Shown: positions 7,369-14,234, counted from the stretch's first letter. The stretch: DNA of 15,522 nt from Bacillota bacterium (GCA_029550985.1 JAKPGH010000126.1:1-15522), one strand, 5' to 3'. Translations and numbers: made by a program. The notes: a model not told the origin generated them from the sequence alone.

Positions 7369-7587
7369 CATAAGAAAACCATCGAGAATTTGTGCAACAT
7401 GCTAGATGCTGGCTATAAACAAGGGGCCTATAGAATAAAATTAGTCAAAACATACAAAATCGGCTGCGCAAATCCTGTCGAAAAAGCTGCAAGACGAAAC
7501 CTTTCCCAACAATACGATGGCATAAAGCAAGGTATTTCAAAAATACTAAAATTGCGGCATCACATACCACGGATGGGAGGGAAAGAC
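7369..7587 (+). other. Intergenic region upstream of the conserved hypothetical gene
   Basis: Together with 7280-7368 this forms a 308-bp gap between divergent genes. It is A/T-richer than the coding regions. Although a frame stays open across it, its translation looks unrelated to the gene, so I treat it as noncoding. The only rightward promoter-like element is weak: TTGTGC (7390-7395), 18 nt, TATAAA (7414-7419). I see no tRNA, riboswitch or clear operator. Confidence 0.4.
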
Positions 7588-8124
7588 ATGGTGGCCATCC
7601 TTTTTGCGGTGGAACAACAGAGTCGAGATTGGATTCACGATGTGGCCCGGCTGTTGGAAAAACATTTTATTACCCTGCGGGCATTTGGGGGTACTTTATC
7701 GGTGAAGAAGCAAAATCCCTCCTTGATTCTCTGCGATATGGACGGCCTTGAAGCCATAAAAGCCGAAAAGGCCATTGTGATTTGCAAGGATATTGTTCCC
7801 CTTTCCAACCGCCAGCTGGATATCAGGCACGGGGTGGCAGTGGTGGATTCCTCCATTTATCAATCCGAGTCGATGCCGGATCTTGGGTTGCCTGCCATTA
7901 CCTGCGGGCTCCACAGTCGGGACACCATCACCCTTACCAGCATCGAAGAGGACAGCGCCGTCATCGGTGTGCAACGAGCCATTGAATCTTTTGAAGGTTC
8001 CCTCGTCGAACCGCAGGAAATTCCAGTCGGCTTTGAAAAAGCCATCGCCCCTTTTACCCTCCTGGTGGTCGCCGCCATTTATATTTTATTAGGAAAATGT
8101 GATTTGCTCAAAGGAAAATTGTGA
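7588..8124 (+). CDS. Conserved hypothetical protein with C-terminal membrane segment
   Basis: A 178-residue protein. I do not recognise a characterised family, although the style of the sequence (a stretch around I-T-C-G-L-H-S-R-D-T, later E-P-Q-E-I-P-V) resembles conserved uncharacterised proteins of Clostridia as far as I remember. Residues 1-145 look like an alpha/beta soluble domain. Residues about 152-167 (F-T-L-L-V-V-A-A-I-Y-I-L-L-G) form one membrane segment, followed by a short Lys-rich tail. With no signal peptide it would be tail-anchored with the main domain in the cytosol. Start ATG 7588 has GGGAGG 7 nt upstream; the open frame reaches back to 7309 but has no ribosome site there. 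It lies 100 nt upstream of a spore protein gene, with no terminator between them, so read-through is possible. A sporulation role is only a guess. Confidence 0.75.
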   Translation: MVAILFAVEQQSRDWIHDVARLLEKHFITLRAFGGTLSVKKQNPSLILCDMDGLEAIKAEKAIVICKDIVPLSNRQLDIRHGVAVVDSSIYQSESMPDLGLPAITCGLHSRDTITLTSIEEDSAVIGVQRAIESFEGSLVEPQEIPVGFEKAIAPFTLLVVAAIYILLGKCDLLKGKL

Positions 8125-8146
8125 CGTGTGACCATGATATTTCCAC

Positions 8147-8175
8147 TCATAACGATAGGCAGTAGGCTTATACTA
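8147..8175 (+). promoter_or_regulatory. Candidate forespore (sigma-G) promoter of the spore protein gene
   Basis: TCATA (8147-8151), a 17-nt spacer and TATACTA (8169-8175) compare with the sigma-G pattern GHATR and CATNHTA, missing one base in each element. Spore proteins of this type are known sigma-G targets, which supports the reading. The transcript would start near 8182. Confidence 0.45.
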
Positions 8176-8224
8176 CTACTGCAAACGCAAACCACTTTAT
8201 CTAGTATTAAGGAGTGAAAATGTA

Positions 8225-8416
8225 ATGGCTAGCAACAAGCATCTGGTTCCTGAAGCAAAAGAAGCTATGAACCGCTTCAAGATGGAAGCTGCCAACGAAG
8301 TTGGCGTTAACCTGAAGCAGGGTTACAACGGCGACCTCACCTCCCGTCAGGCTGGTTCTGTGGGTGGTCAGATGGTCAAGAAAATGATCCAGGCTTACGA
8401 GAACTCCATGAAGTAA
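8225..8416 (+). CDS. Alpha/beta-type small acid-soluble spore protein (SASP)
   Basis: A 63-residue protein of the family that coats DNA in the spore core, protects it from UV and heat damage, and is degraded on germination. Family features visible are the N-terminal L-V-P-E-A-K-E-A-M-N-R-F-K, the germination-protease region K-M-E-A-A-N-E-V-G-V (20-29), and the second conserved block around G-D-L-T-S-R-Q-A-G-S-V-G-G-Q-M-V. Length is normal for the family. AAGGAG (8209-8214) is 10 nt before ATG 8225. An ATG at 8220-8222 with better spacing is followed at once by TAA, which overlaps the real start (ATGTAATGG). Its presence marks the organism as an endospore former. Expected expression is in the late forespore. 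Confidence 0.96.
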   Translation: MASNKHLVPEAKEAMNRFKMEAANEVGVNLKQGYNGDLTSRQAGSVGGQMVKKMIQAYENSMK

Positions 8417-8452
8417 ACGAAGAAATACTAGGGTTCTTGTCTGTCATACCCA

Positions 8453-8488
8453 CAGAATCCTCCTCGGCAGTCGCCGGGGAGGATTCTG
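8453..8488. terminator. Strong hairpin between the convergent spore-protein and acyl-CoA synthetase genes
   Basis: An 11-bp perfect outer stem (8453-8463 with 8478-8488) continues through one G-T pair and a 4-bp C-G-G-C stem around a 4-nt loop, 16 bp in all. Neither strand has a T-tract after it, so it is not a textbook intrinsic terminator. Its position between converging genes suggests transcript ending or 3'-end protection for both. Confidence 0.6.
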
Positions 8489-8551
8489 CATTTCATCATA
8501 AAGGCCAACAACAAGGATTTCCGGCCATTTTCCGTTTTATTCAACTGCAAA

Positions 8552-10291
8552 TTAAACTCTCCGCGTGACTGTGGCAAGCTGCGCTTGTCGAGCTTCGTCC
8601 CAGCGGCGGATTTCCGCCCGTTTAATTTTGCCGGAGAAGGTTTTGGGAAGCTCATCCACAAACTCGATAATGCGGGGATATTTGTAGGGAGCGGTCTGCT
8701 TTTTCACATGCTCCTGCAATTCTTTTATCAGCTCCTGACTGGGGGAGTATCCGCTGGTGAGGACCACCGTCGCCTTGACCACCGTGCCTCGAAGGGGGTC
8801 GGAAGCGCCTGTCACGGCGCATTCCCGCACGGCAGGATGTTCCATCAGCACGCTTTCGATTTCAAACGGCCCGATGCGGTAGCCGGACGCCTTGATGACG
8901 TCGTCCACCCGCCCCACATACCAGTAGTAGCCGTCCTCGTCTCGCCAGGCCGTATCGCCGGTGTGGTACATATTGTCGTGCCAGACCTTGTAGGTGAGGT
9001 CTTTGTCCCGGTAGTAGCCGCAGAACAGCCCCACCTGCATTTTATTGTGGTGAGTCCGAACCACGATTTCACCCACTGTGCCGTCGGGGACGCTGTTTCC
9101 GTCGGCATCCACCAGATCAATTTCGTAAAGAGGGGAGCATTTTCCCATGGAACCGGGTTTGGGCTCGGTTCCCAGCAGGTTGACGGTAAGGGCGGTGGTT
9201 TCGCTCTGCCCAAAGGCTTCCATAATTTTGACGCCGGTATATTCGTAAAAGCGATGGAACACTTCCGGGTTGAGGGCTTCTCCCGCTGTGGTGGCGTGGC
9301 GGATGCTGCTCAAATCGTATTGCTCCATGCCTTCTTTGATGAGAAAGCGGTAGACGGTGGGCGGCGCGCAGAAGGAGGTCACCCTGTATTTGGCAATCAT
9401 CCGCATCAAATCGGTCGGCACAAATTTGGTAAAGTCATAGACAAAGAGGCAGGCGCCCACAAACCACTGCCCGTAAATTTTGCCCCAGCTGGCCTTGGCC
9501 CATCCGGTGTCCGCCACCGTCAGGTGCAGGTCGCTGCCGGTAATGCCGTGCCAGTATTTGGCGGTGATAATGTGCCCGATAGGATAGGTGTGGTTGTGAT
9601 AAGCCATTTTGGGGTTTCCGGTGGTGCCGGACGTAAAGTAGAGCAGCAGAGGCTCCTCCGCCTTGGTGGGAATTCGGTGGTCCAGGGGCTGATGGCGTTC
9701 CAGTTCCGCGTTGAAGTCAATCCAACCGGAACGCTTACCGCTTGCCAATTTGGAGCCCGCCACCAAAAACTTTTCCCGGATGCCGCGATAGGTTTGGCAA
9801 GCGGTTTCCACATGGGCGGCCGTTTCTCCTTCGGCGGTGGCGATGATGTATCGGACGTCGGCGCTGCTGAAGCGGTAAAGATAGTCCTTGTCGGTGAGCA
9901 TATTGGTGGAGTTGATGGCCACCGCCCCCAGCTTGTGCAGGGCCAGGATACAGAACCAGAACTGGTAATGGCGGCTGAGCACCAGCATCACCATGTCGCC
10001 CTTTTTCACACCGTAATCCCGGAGCATACCCGCCGTCAGGTCCGAATAGTATTTCATCTCTCCAAAGGTAAAGATGCGTTCTTCCCCGTGCTCGTTGGTC
10101 CAGACCATGGCCCGGCGGTCCGGCTGATAGGCGGCAATTTGGTCCACCACGTCATAGGCAAAGTTAAAATTGTCGGGGTAGATGGGCTCAAAGGTTTTCA
10201 AAACGCCGTTTTCGTCGAAGGTTTCTTTGCAGAATGATTGATACAGGGTTTCCACCAGACGATTTTGCTCCATAGCATTAGTTTTTTTCAT
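8552..10291 (-). CDS. AMP-forming acyl-CoA synthetase (acetyl-/medium-chain acyl-CoA synthetase-like)
   Basis: A 579-residue cytosolic enzyme of the ANL superfamily that activates a carboxylic acid with ATP to an acyl-adenylate and then an acyl-CoA. Core motifs in order: P-loop T-S-G-T-T-G-N-P-K at 220-228, E-A-F-G-Q-S-E at 358-364, Y-H-T-G-D at 442-446, the hinge G-R-V-D-D-V-I-K-A-S-G-Y-R at 460-472, and the catalytic Lys K555 in P-K-T-F-S-G-K-I-K-R. The layout resembles the medium-chain (ACSM) and acetyl-CoA synthetase-like subgroup. The acid substrate cannot be read from sequence alone. ATG 10291 is chosen because GGAGG lies 8 nt upstream; the frame is open further but runs into the leader RNA. 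A T-box riboswitch precedes it, so expression should respond to the charging of one tRNA, an uncommon control for this enzyme class. Confidence 0.93.
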   Translation of the reverse strand: MKKTNAMEQNRLVETLYQSFCKETFDENGVLKTFEPIYPDNFNFAYDVVDQIAAYQPDRRAMVWTNEHGEERIFTFGEMKYYSDLTAGMLRDYGVKKGDMVMLVLSRHYQFWFCILALHKLGAVAINSTNMLTDKDYLYRFSSADVRYIIATAEGETAAHVETACQTYRGIREKFLVAGSKLASGKRSGWIDFNAELERHQPLDHRIPTKAEEPLLLYFTSGTTGNPKMAYHNHTYPIGHIITAKYWHGITGSDLHLTVADTGWAKASWGKIYGQWFVGACLFVYDFTKFVPTDLMRMIAKYRVTSFCAPPTVYRFLIKEGMEQYDLSSIRHATTAGEALNPEVFHRFYEYTGVKIMEAFGQSETTALTVNLLGTEPKPGSMGKCSPLYEIDLVDADGNSVPDGTVGEIVVRTHHNKMQVGLFCGYYRDKDLTYKVWHDNMYHTGDTAWRDEDGYYWYVGRVDDVIKASGYRIGPFEIESVLMEHPAVRECAVTGASDPLRGTVVKATVVLTSGYSPSQELIKELQEHVKKQTAPYKYPRIIEFVDELPKTFSGKIKRAEIRRWDEARQAQLATVTRRV

Positions 10292-10365
10292 CTTCTGTTC
10301 CTCCATAATGTTGTAATGGCGGAAATGAAGAATGCGAAATGAGCGGGGAGGAGACTTTTTGGGGA

Positions 10366-10643
10366 AACAAAAAATGCTCATCCCAACTATGGGACGAGCA
10401 TTACCCGCGTTACCACCCAAATTGCCGGTGTCAAAGTTACACCGACCACTCATTACGGATTCCAACAAATCCTCGGCCTTTAACGCTGCCTTTGCGTAGA
10501 CATCTACTTGCGCCGAAAGCGCTTTCTTGTCTCGGCTCCAGGGCTACAGTTCCAACCGCTTGCCACCGGTTTTCACCAACCACCGGCTCTCTGTGGGTCA
10601 AGGATGGAAGGAACCCTCCCTGTCATCGCCTTTTGCTATATTG
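10366..10643 (-). promoter_or_regulatory. T-box riboswitch leader controlling the acyl-CoA synthetase gene
   Basis: All main T-box parts are visible on the minus strand. Stem I begins at G-C-G-A-T-G-A (about 10629-10623), with A-G-A-G-A-G-C-C-G-G and T-T-G-G-T-G-A-A-A in its upper part and T-G-G-A-G-C-C-G-A-G closing its 3' side. The T-box sequence TGGGTGGTAACGCGGG (about 10418-10403) is followed by CGTCCC, which lies in the terminator stem. CAGGG (10622-10618) pairs with CCCTG (10543-10539). Above that stem the specifier strand reads GGAACTGTAG before CCCTG. The bulge TGGU pairs with tRNA ends carrying A at position 73. Uncharged cognate tRNA should favour the antiterminator and switch the gene on. 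GTA (Val) is my preferred specifier; TGT (Cys) and CTG (Leu) are alternative registers. Confidence 0.93.
10367..10402 (-). terminator. Regulated terminator of the T-box leader
   Basis: A 12-bp stem (10391-10402 with 10373-10384, one G-U pair) closes a 6-nt loop and is followed on the minus strand by six T. Its 5' arm contains CGTCCC, which would pair with the T-box sequence in the competing antiterminator. It ends about 75 nt before the acyl-CoA synthetase start. Confidence 0.92.
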
Positions 10644-10649
10644 TTTAAG

Positions 10650-10678
10650 AGATTAGCACAGTAAATTCATTTTGTCAA
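10650..10678 (-). promoter_or_regulatory. Promoter of the T-box leader and acyl-CoA synthetase
   Basis: A perfect TTGACA (10673-10678), a 17-nt spacer and TAATCT (10650-10655). The predicted start near 10643 leaves about 13 nt before Stem I, typical of T-box transcripts. It is back to back with the his promoter about 47 bp away. Confidence 0.65.
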
Positions 10679-10724
10679 TATTTACTTTCTAATATTTTTA
10701 CATGATAACACTTTAATATACTAA

Positions 10725-10753
10725 TTGACTAACTTAATAAAATACAGTATAAT
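10725..10753 (+). promoter_or_regulatory. Sigma-A promoter of the his cluster
   Basis: TTGACT (10725-10730), a 17-nt spacer and a perfect TATAAT (10748-10753). The transcript would start near 10760, so the leader before ATG 10787 is only about 27 nt, with no room for a T-box or attenuator. A second TATAAT at 10783-10788 overlaps the start codon but has no matching -35. Confidence 0.72.
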
Positions 10754-10786
10754 GCAGAAAGATATTCCCAAACTCATCATCGTATA

Positions 10787-11902
10787 ATGGATGTGTATGA
10801 CATGAAATCGTTTCCCTTTTTTTCACCGAGAGAAGCCTGCGAACTAAAGTTGCGAGCTTTGTACGAAAGCAGAGGCTTTGTGCGAACCGAAATCGCTAAG
10901 TTTGAAGATTACAGCCTATACCTCGACAATAAAAACTTTCTGGGAACCGACCGCATCCTCACCTTTATGGACCACGACGGAAGGCTGCTGGCTCTCAAGC
11001 CGGACATTACTTTGAGCATTGCCAAAAGCCTGCCTGCCAGGCTTCCGGCGGTTTCCGAAAAGCTTTACTATATCGACGAAGTGGTGCGCTTTTCTCCCGA
11101 AAATCGGGCCTACAAGGTGCTGGACCAGATTGGCCTTGAGCATATTGGCAGGGAGGATGCCTTTGCCAATCTGGAAGTGCTGGATTTAGCCCTGCGCAGC
11201 CTTGCCCTGATGGGAGAAAGCGCCATAGACGTATCCCATCTTGGGTTTGTATCCGGTCTGCTGAAAAACACCGGCCTTTCTCCTCTGGTGGAGCGAAAGA
11301 TTCTGGGAGCCATCCACGCCAAAAGCCCTCATGACGTGGCGGGAATTTTAGAGGTGGAGGGAGTGGAAAACGGCCGCAAAGAGCAAATATTGTCCCTGGC
11401 GGGGATTCACGGCCCCTTTTTGCAGGCGTTGGAAGAGGCGAAAACCCTGATTCAGGGAGAGGAGATGGCGAAGGCCTACGAGGAGCTGGAAGCTCTGGCA
11501 AAATCGCTGCACCCCGCCCTCAACCAAACCATTCATCTGGACTTTTCGGTGGTCAACGATTTGGATTACTACAACGGCCTGATTTTTCGCGGCTATATCC
11601 GAGGCATCCCCGGCGTGGTTTGCAGCGGCGGCCGGTACGACAATTTAATGCAAAAGCTAGGGAAGGACTGCTGCGCCATCGGTTTCGGCATCGCCCTCCA
11701 TCAGTTGGACCGCTTGTGGGAGGAACAAACCCCTCCGGTGGATGTGCTGTTGCTCTATCCCGCTAACTGCAACTGGAACGCTTTGATGGAGCGGGTGAAC
11801 GAGCTGAACACCCGGGGCTTGACGGTGCGCTGCGAGAGAGAGGATGCCGATGTCGGCGGGCTTTTATACCGCAAATTGGAACGCTTTAAGGAGGTGGAGT
11901 AA
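10787..11902 (+). CDS. hisZ: HisZ: ATP phosphoribosyltransferase regulatory subunit
   Basis: A 371-residue paralogue of the histidyl-tRNA synthetase catalytic core that binds short-form HisG and is required for its activity and histidine feedback. Class II synthetase-like features are visible: L-A-L-K-P-D-I-T at 68-75, Y-Y-I-D-E-V-V-R-F at 94-102, L-E-H-I-G at 117-121, and the motif-3-like region V-C-S-G-G-R-Y-D-N-L at 278-287 followed by A-I-G-F-G-I-A-L at 297-304. It is short for HisRS, and the following short-form hisG fixes it as HisZ. No convincing Shine-Dalgarno precedes ATG 10787. ATG 10802, five codons on, is an alternative start with only a weak GGA upstream. hisG begins 1 nt after the stop. 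Confidence 0.92.
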   Translation: MDVYDMKSFPFFSPREACELKLRALYESRGFVRTEIAKFEDYSLYLDNKNFLGTDRILTFMDHDGRLLALKPDITLSIAKSLPARLPAVSEKLYYIDEVVRFSPENRAYKVLDQIGLEHIGREDAFANLEVLDLALRSLALMGESAIDVSHLGFVSGLLKNTGLSPLVERKILGAIHAKSPHDVAGILEVEGVENGRKEQILSLAGIHGPFLQALEEAKTLIQGEEMAKAYEELEALAKSLHPALNQTIHLDFSVVNDLDYYNGLIFRGYIRGIPGVVCSGGRYDNLMQKLGKDCCAIGFGIALHQLDRLWEEQTPPVDVLLLYPANCNWNALMERVNELNTRGLTVRCEREDADVGGLLYRKLERFKEVE

Positions 11903-11903
11903 G

Positions 11904-12524
11904 GTGTTGAATATGGCGCTTCCCAAAGGAAGATTGGGAGATAAGGTGTTTTCCATGCTGGAAAGGGCGGGGTATGGCGGTGCTCGCCTGGCCGAAAATT
12001 CCCGCTGCCTGGTGGTGGAAGACGAGGTGAGCGAAGTTCGGTACTTTTTGGTGAAGCCCTCCGATGTCGCCATCTATGTGCTCCACGGGGCCGCCGACGT
12101 GGGAGTGGTGGGGAAGGATATCCTGCTGGAAACAACCCCCGACGTCTATGAGCTGCTGGATTTGAATATTGGCATCTGCCGGATGGTGGTGGCAGGCAGA
12201 GAGGGCTTTACTCCATCCCGCAGGGTTTTGCGGGTGGCCACCAAGTACCCCAACATCGCCAAAAACTATTACGACGCGCAAAACAAGGAAATTGAGCTGA
12301 TTGCACTGAATGGCTCCATCGAACTTGCCCCTATTGTAGGGCTTTCCGACGTCATCGTCGACATTGTGGAGACGGGTTCCACTCTGCAAGCTAATCAACT
12401 GGTGGTGCTGGAGGAAATCATGCCCATTTCCGCCCGGCTCATTTCCAACATTGCCAGCTATAAATTCAAAAATGCAGCCATCCAGCAGTTGAAAAAAGCT
12501 CTGGCCAGAGAGGTAACGGTATGA
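11904..12524 (+). CDS. hisG: HisG: ATP phosphoribosyltransferase catalytic subunit, short form
   Basis: A 206-residue enzyme that joins ATP and PRPP in the first, committed step of histidine synthesis. It shows the N-terminal A-L-P-K-G-R-L at 5-11, G-A-A-D-V-G-V-V-G-K-D at 62-72, and the PRPP-binding D-I-V-E-T-G-S-T-L at 153-161. It lacks the C-terminal regulatory domain of the long form, as expected with HisZ beside it. The start is not fixed: GTG 11904 is chosen because AAGGAGG (11888-11894) lies 9 nt before it. TTG 11907 and ATG 11913 are in frame but further from that site. Its stop overlaps the ATG of a tiny ORF as ATGA. Confidence 0.95.
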   Translation: MLNMALPKGRLGDKVFSMLERAGYGGARLAENSRCLVVEDEVSEVRYFLVKPSDVAIYVLHGAADVGVVGKDILLETTPDVYELLDLNIGICRMVVAGREGFTPSRRVLRVATKYPNIAKNYYDAQNKEIELIALNGSIELAPIVGLSDVIVDIVETGSTLQANQLVVLEEIMPISARLISNIASYKFKNAAIQQLKKALAREVTV

Positions 12525-12592
12525 CAGAACTATGGCTAAAAACCGCCATGATGGACAGCGGGAATGAAATGACAAGGGAGGAAACTAGATGA
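12521..12592 (+). CDS. 23-residue ORF linking hisG and hisC (possible remnant of hisD)
   Basis: It begins M-T-E-L-W-L-K-T and ends T-R-E-E-T-R. Its ATG overlaps the hisG stop (ATGA at 12521-12524) and its TGA overlaps the hisC start (ATGA at 12589-12592). It therefore sits exactly where hisD usually stands, keeps the reading frame, and carries the hisC ribosome site (AAGGGAGG, 12574-12581). I find no similarity to HisD that I can recall. It may be a deletion scar or a coupling ORF, or it may have arisen by chance. Confidence 0.4.
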   Translation: MTELWLKTAMMDSGNEMTREETR

Positions 12593-13650
12593 GCCGGTTT
12601 CTCAGTCGTCATGGGGCAAAACTGGAACCTTATGTGCCGGGGGAACAGCCGGTGGAGCGGCGGTACATCAAGCTCAACACCAACGAGTGTCCATATCCTC
12701 CCGCACCGGGAGTTGCCCGACTGCTGGCGGAGCAAAAGGCGCGGGAGTTTTCCCTTTATCCCGACCCGGAAGCCAAAGCGCTGCGCCAGGCCATTGCCGA
12801 ACGATATGGTTTGCGGAGCGACGAGGTGTTTGTGGGCAACGGCTCCGACGAAGTGCTCGCATTTATCCACATGGCTTTTTTCGACCCGGGAGATTCCGTA
12901 TATTTCCCAGACCCCAGCTATGGATTTTACGGGGTGTACGCCAAACTGTTTCACCTGAACCCTCATCCCGTTCCTTTAGCCGAAGACTTTACTGTGACGG
13001 TGGAGGATTACCTGGGGGTGGACGGCCATATTCTCATCGCAAACCCCAATGCCCCTACCGGCCTTGCTTTGGGCCGAGAGCAGGTTGAGCGGATTGTTCA
13101 AAGCAACCCCGACCATTTGGTGATAATCGACGAAGCCTATGTGGATTTTGCCGGCGACGGAGTGACCAGTCTTCCGCTGCTGGACCGCTTCGACAACTTG
13201 ATGGTTGTGGGGACTTTTTCCAAATCCCGTTCGTTAGCGGGGTTGCGGCTGGGCTATGCCTTTTCCCGCAGGCAGCATATCGCCGCCTTGGAGCGGATGA
13301 AGTACTCTTTCCACCCTTACAATGTCAACCGCTTCACCCAACAGGCGGCCGCCATCGCGGTGCGGGACGAATCACACCTGCGCCAGGTGGTGGGAAAAAT
13401 TATCGCCACCCGGGAGAGATGTTACCGCCGTTTACAGGAATTGGGATGCAAGGTTCTGCCCAGCAGCACAAACTTTTTGTTTGTCTCCCACCCGGTTTTA
13501 AAGGGCAGGGAGTTTTATGAAAAGCTGCGGGAAAAGGGAATACTGGTGCGTTGCTTTGACCATCCCCGAACCCTGGATTATATCCGGGTGAGCATCGGAA
13601 CCGACGAGGACATGGACGCCTTTTTGGGCGCAGTGGAGGAGACGTTATGA
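12589..13650 (+). CDS. hisC: HisC: histidinol-phosphate aminotransferase
   Basis: A 353-residue PLP enzyme of fold type I that converts imidazole-acetol phosphate and glutamate to histidinol phosphate and 2-oxoglutarate. Motifs include N-T-N-E-C-P-Y at 30-36, G-N-G-S-D-E at 83-88, N-P-N-A-P-T-G at 152-158, D-E-A-Y at 181-184, and the PLP lysine K212 in F-S-K-S-R-S-L-A-G-L-R, with R220 to bind substrate. Length is normal. AAGGGAGG lies 7 nt before ATG 12589. The end overlaps hisB as ATGA. Some family members also act on aromatic substrates, but the his context supports HisC. Confidence 0.95.
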   Translation: MSRFLSRHGAKLEPYVPGEQPVERRYIKLNTNECPYPPAPGVARLLAEQKAREFSLYPDPEAKALRQAIAERYGLRSDEVFVGNGSDEVLAFIHMAFFDPGDSVYFPDPSYGFYGVYAKLFHLNPHPVPLAEDFTVTVEDYLGVDGHILIANPNAPTGLALGREQVERIVQSNPDHLVIIDEAYVDFAGDGVTSLPLLDRFDNLMVVGTFSKSRSLAGLRLGYAFSRRQHIAALERMKYSFHPYNVNRFTQQAAAIAVRDESHLRQVVGKIIATRERCYRRLQELGCKVLPSSTNFLFVSHPVLKGREFYEKLREKGILVRCFDHPRTLDYIRVSIGTDEDMDAFLGAVEETL

Positions 13651-14234
13651 GACAGGCTTCGGTAACCCGCCAAACCAAAGAAACCCAAATTTCCCTGACC
13701 CTGAACTTGGACGGAACGGGGGAATATCAAATCGACACCGGTATTGGATTTTTCAACCACATGCTGGAGCTGTTGGCCGCCCACGGCCGATTCGATTTGA
13801 ACCTCGAGTGCAAGGGGGACTTGGAGGTAGACGGCCACCACACGGTGGAGGACGTGGGAATTGCCTTAGGTACGGCGTTCCAAAAAGCTTTGGGGGAAAA
13901 GCGGGGGATTCGCCGCTATGCCGACCTGGTTCTTCCCATGGACGAAGCGCTGATTTTGATTGCCCTGGACATTTCCGGCCGCAGCTATTTGGGCTATGAG
14001 GTCCAATTTCCCGTTCCTGCCGTTGGACAGTGGGACACTCAATTGCTGGAGGAGTTCCTCCTTGCCTTCACCCGTTCGATGGGATTGACCCTTCATGTCC
14101 GCCAGCTTGCGGGGAAAAATGCCCACCACATAGCCGAAGCCGTTTTCAAGGGATTGGGCCGGGCTTTGGCTCATGCCGTTTCTATCCAAACCGGCAGGGA
14201 GGACCAAATCCCTTCCACCAAAGGATTGTTGTAA
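13647..14234 (+). CDS. hisB: HisB: imidazoleglycerol-phosphate dehydratase (monofunctional)
   Basis: A 195-residue manganese enzyme that dehydrates imidazole-glycerol phosphate to imidazole-acetol phosphate, the substrate of HisC. The metal-binding and catalytic motifs are F-F-N-H-M at 35-39, D-G-H-H-T-V-E-D at 62-69 and K-N-A-H-H-I-A-E at 157-164. The C-terminal S-T-K-G-L-L is also typical. There is no histidinol-phosphatase domain of the enterobacterial fusion. GGAGGAG (13635-13641) precedes ATG 13647, which overlaps the hisC stop. It is the last his gene here; no hisH, hisA, hisF or hisI follows. Confidence 0.96.
   Translation: MRQASVTRQTKETQISLTLNLDGTGEYQIDTGIGFFNHMLELLAAHGRFDLNLECKGDLEVDGHHTVEDVGIALGTAFQKALGEKRGIRRYADLVLPMDEALILIALDISGRSYLGYEVQFPVPAVGQWDTQLLEEFLLAFTRSMGLTLHVRQLAGKNAHHIAEAVFKGLGRALAHAVSIQTGREDQIPSTKGLL

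Noticed and set aside
7309..7587. N-terminal extension of the conserved hypothetical protein
   Set aside because: The frame is open, but no ribosome site supports an early start, the region is A/T-rich with an unlike composition, and a strong GGGAGG precedes ATG 7588.
8585..10237. Long open frame (550 codons) on the plus strand
   Set aside because: It lies opposite the acyl-CoA synthetase, whose motifs are complete. The plus-strand translation is rich in Gly, His, Val and Phe with no domain, typical of an antisense shadow of a GC-rich gene.
10292..10468. N-terminal extension of the acyl-CoA synthetase into the T-box
   Set aside because: It would translate the terminator of the riboswitch; GGAGG sits correctly before ATG 10291.
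10366..10643. T-box belonging to the his operon
   Set aside because: All conserved elements read on the minus strand, away from hisZ, and no His codon is in the specifier loop.
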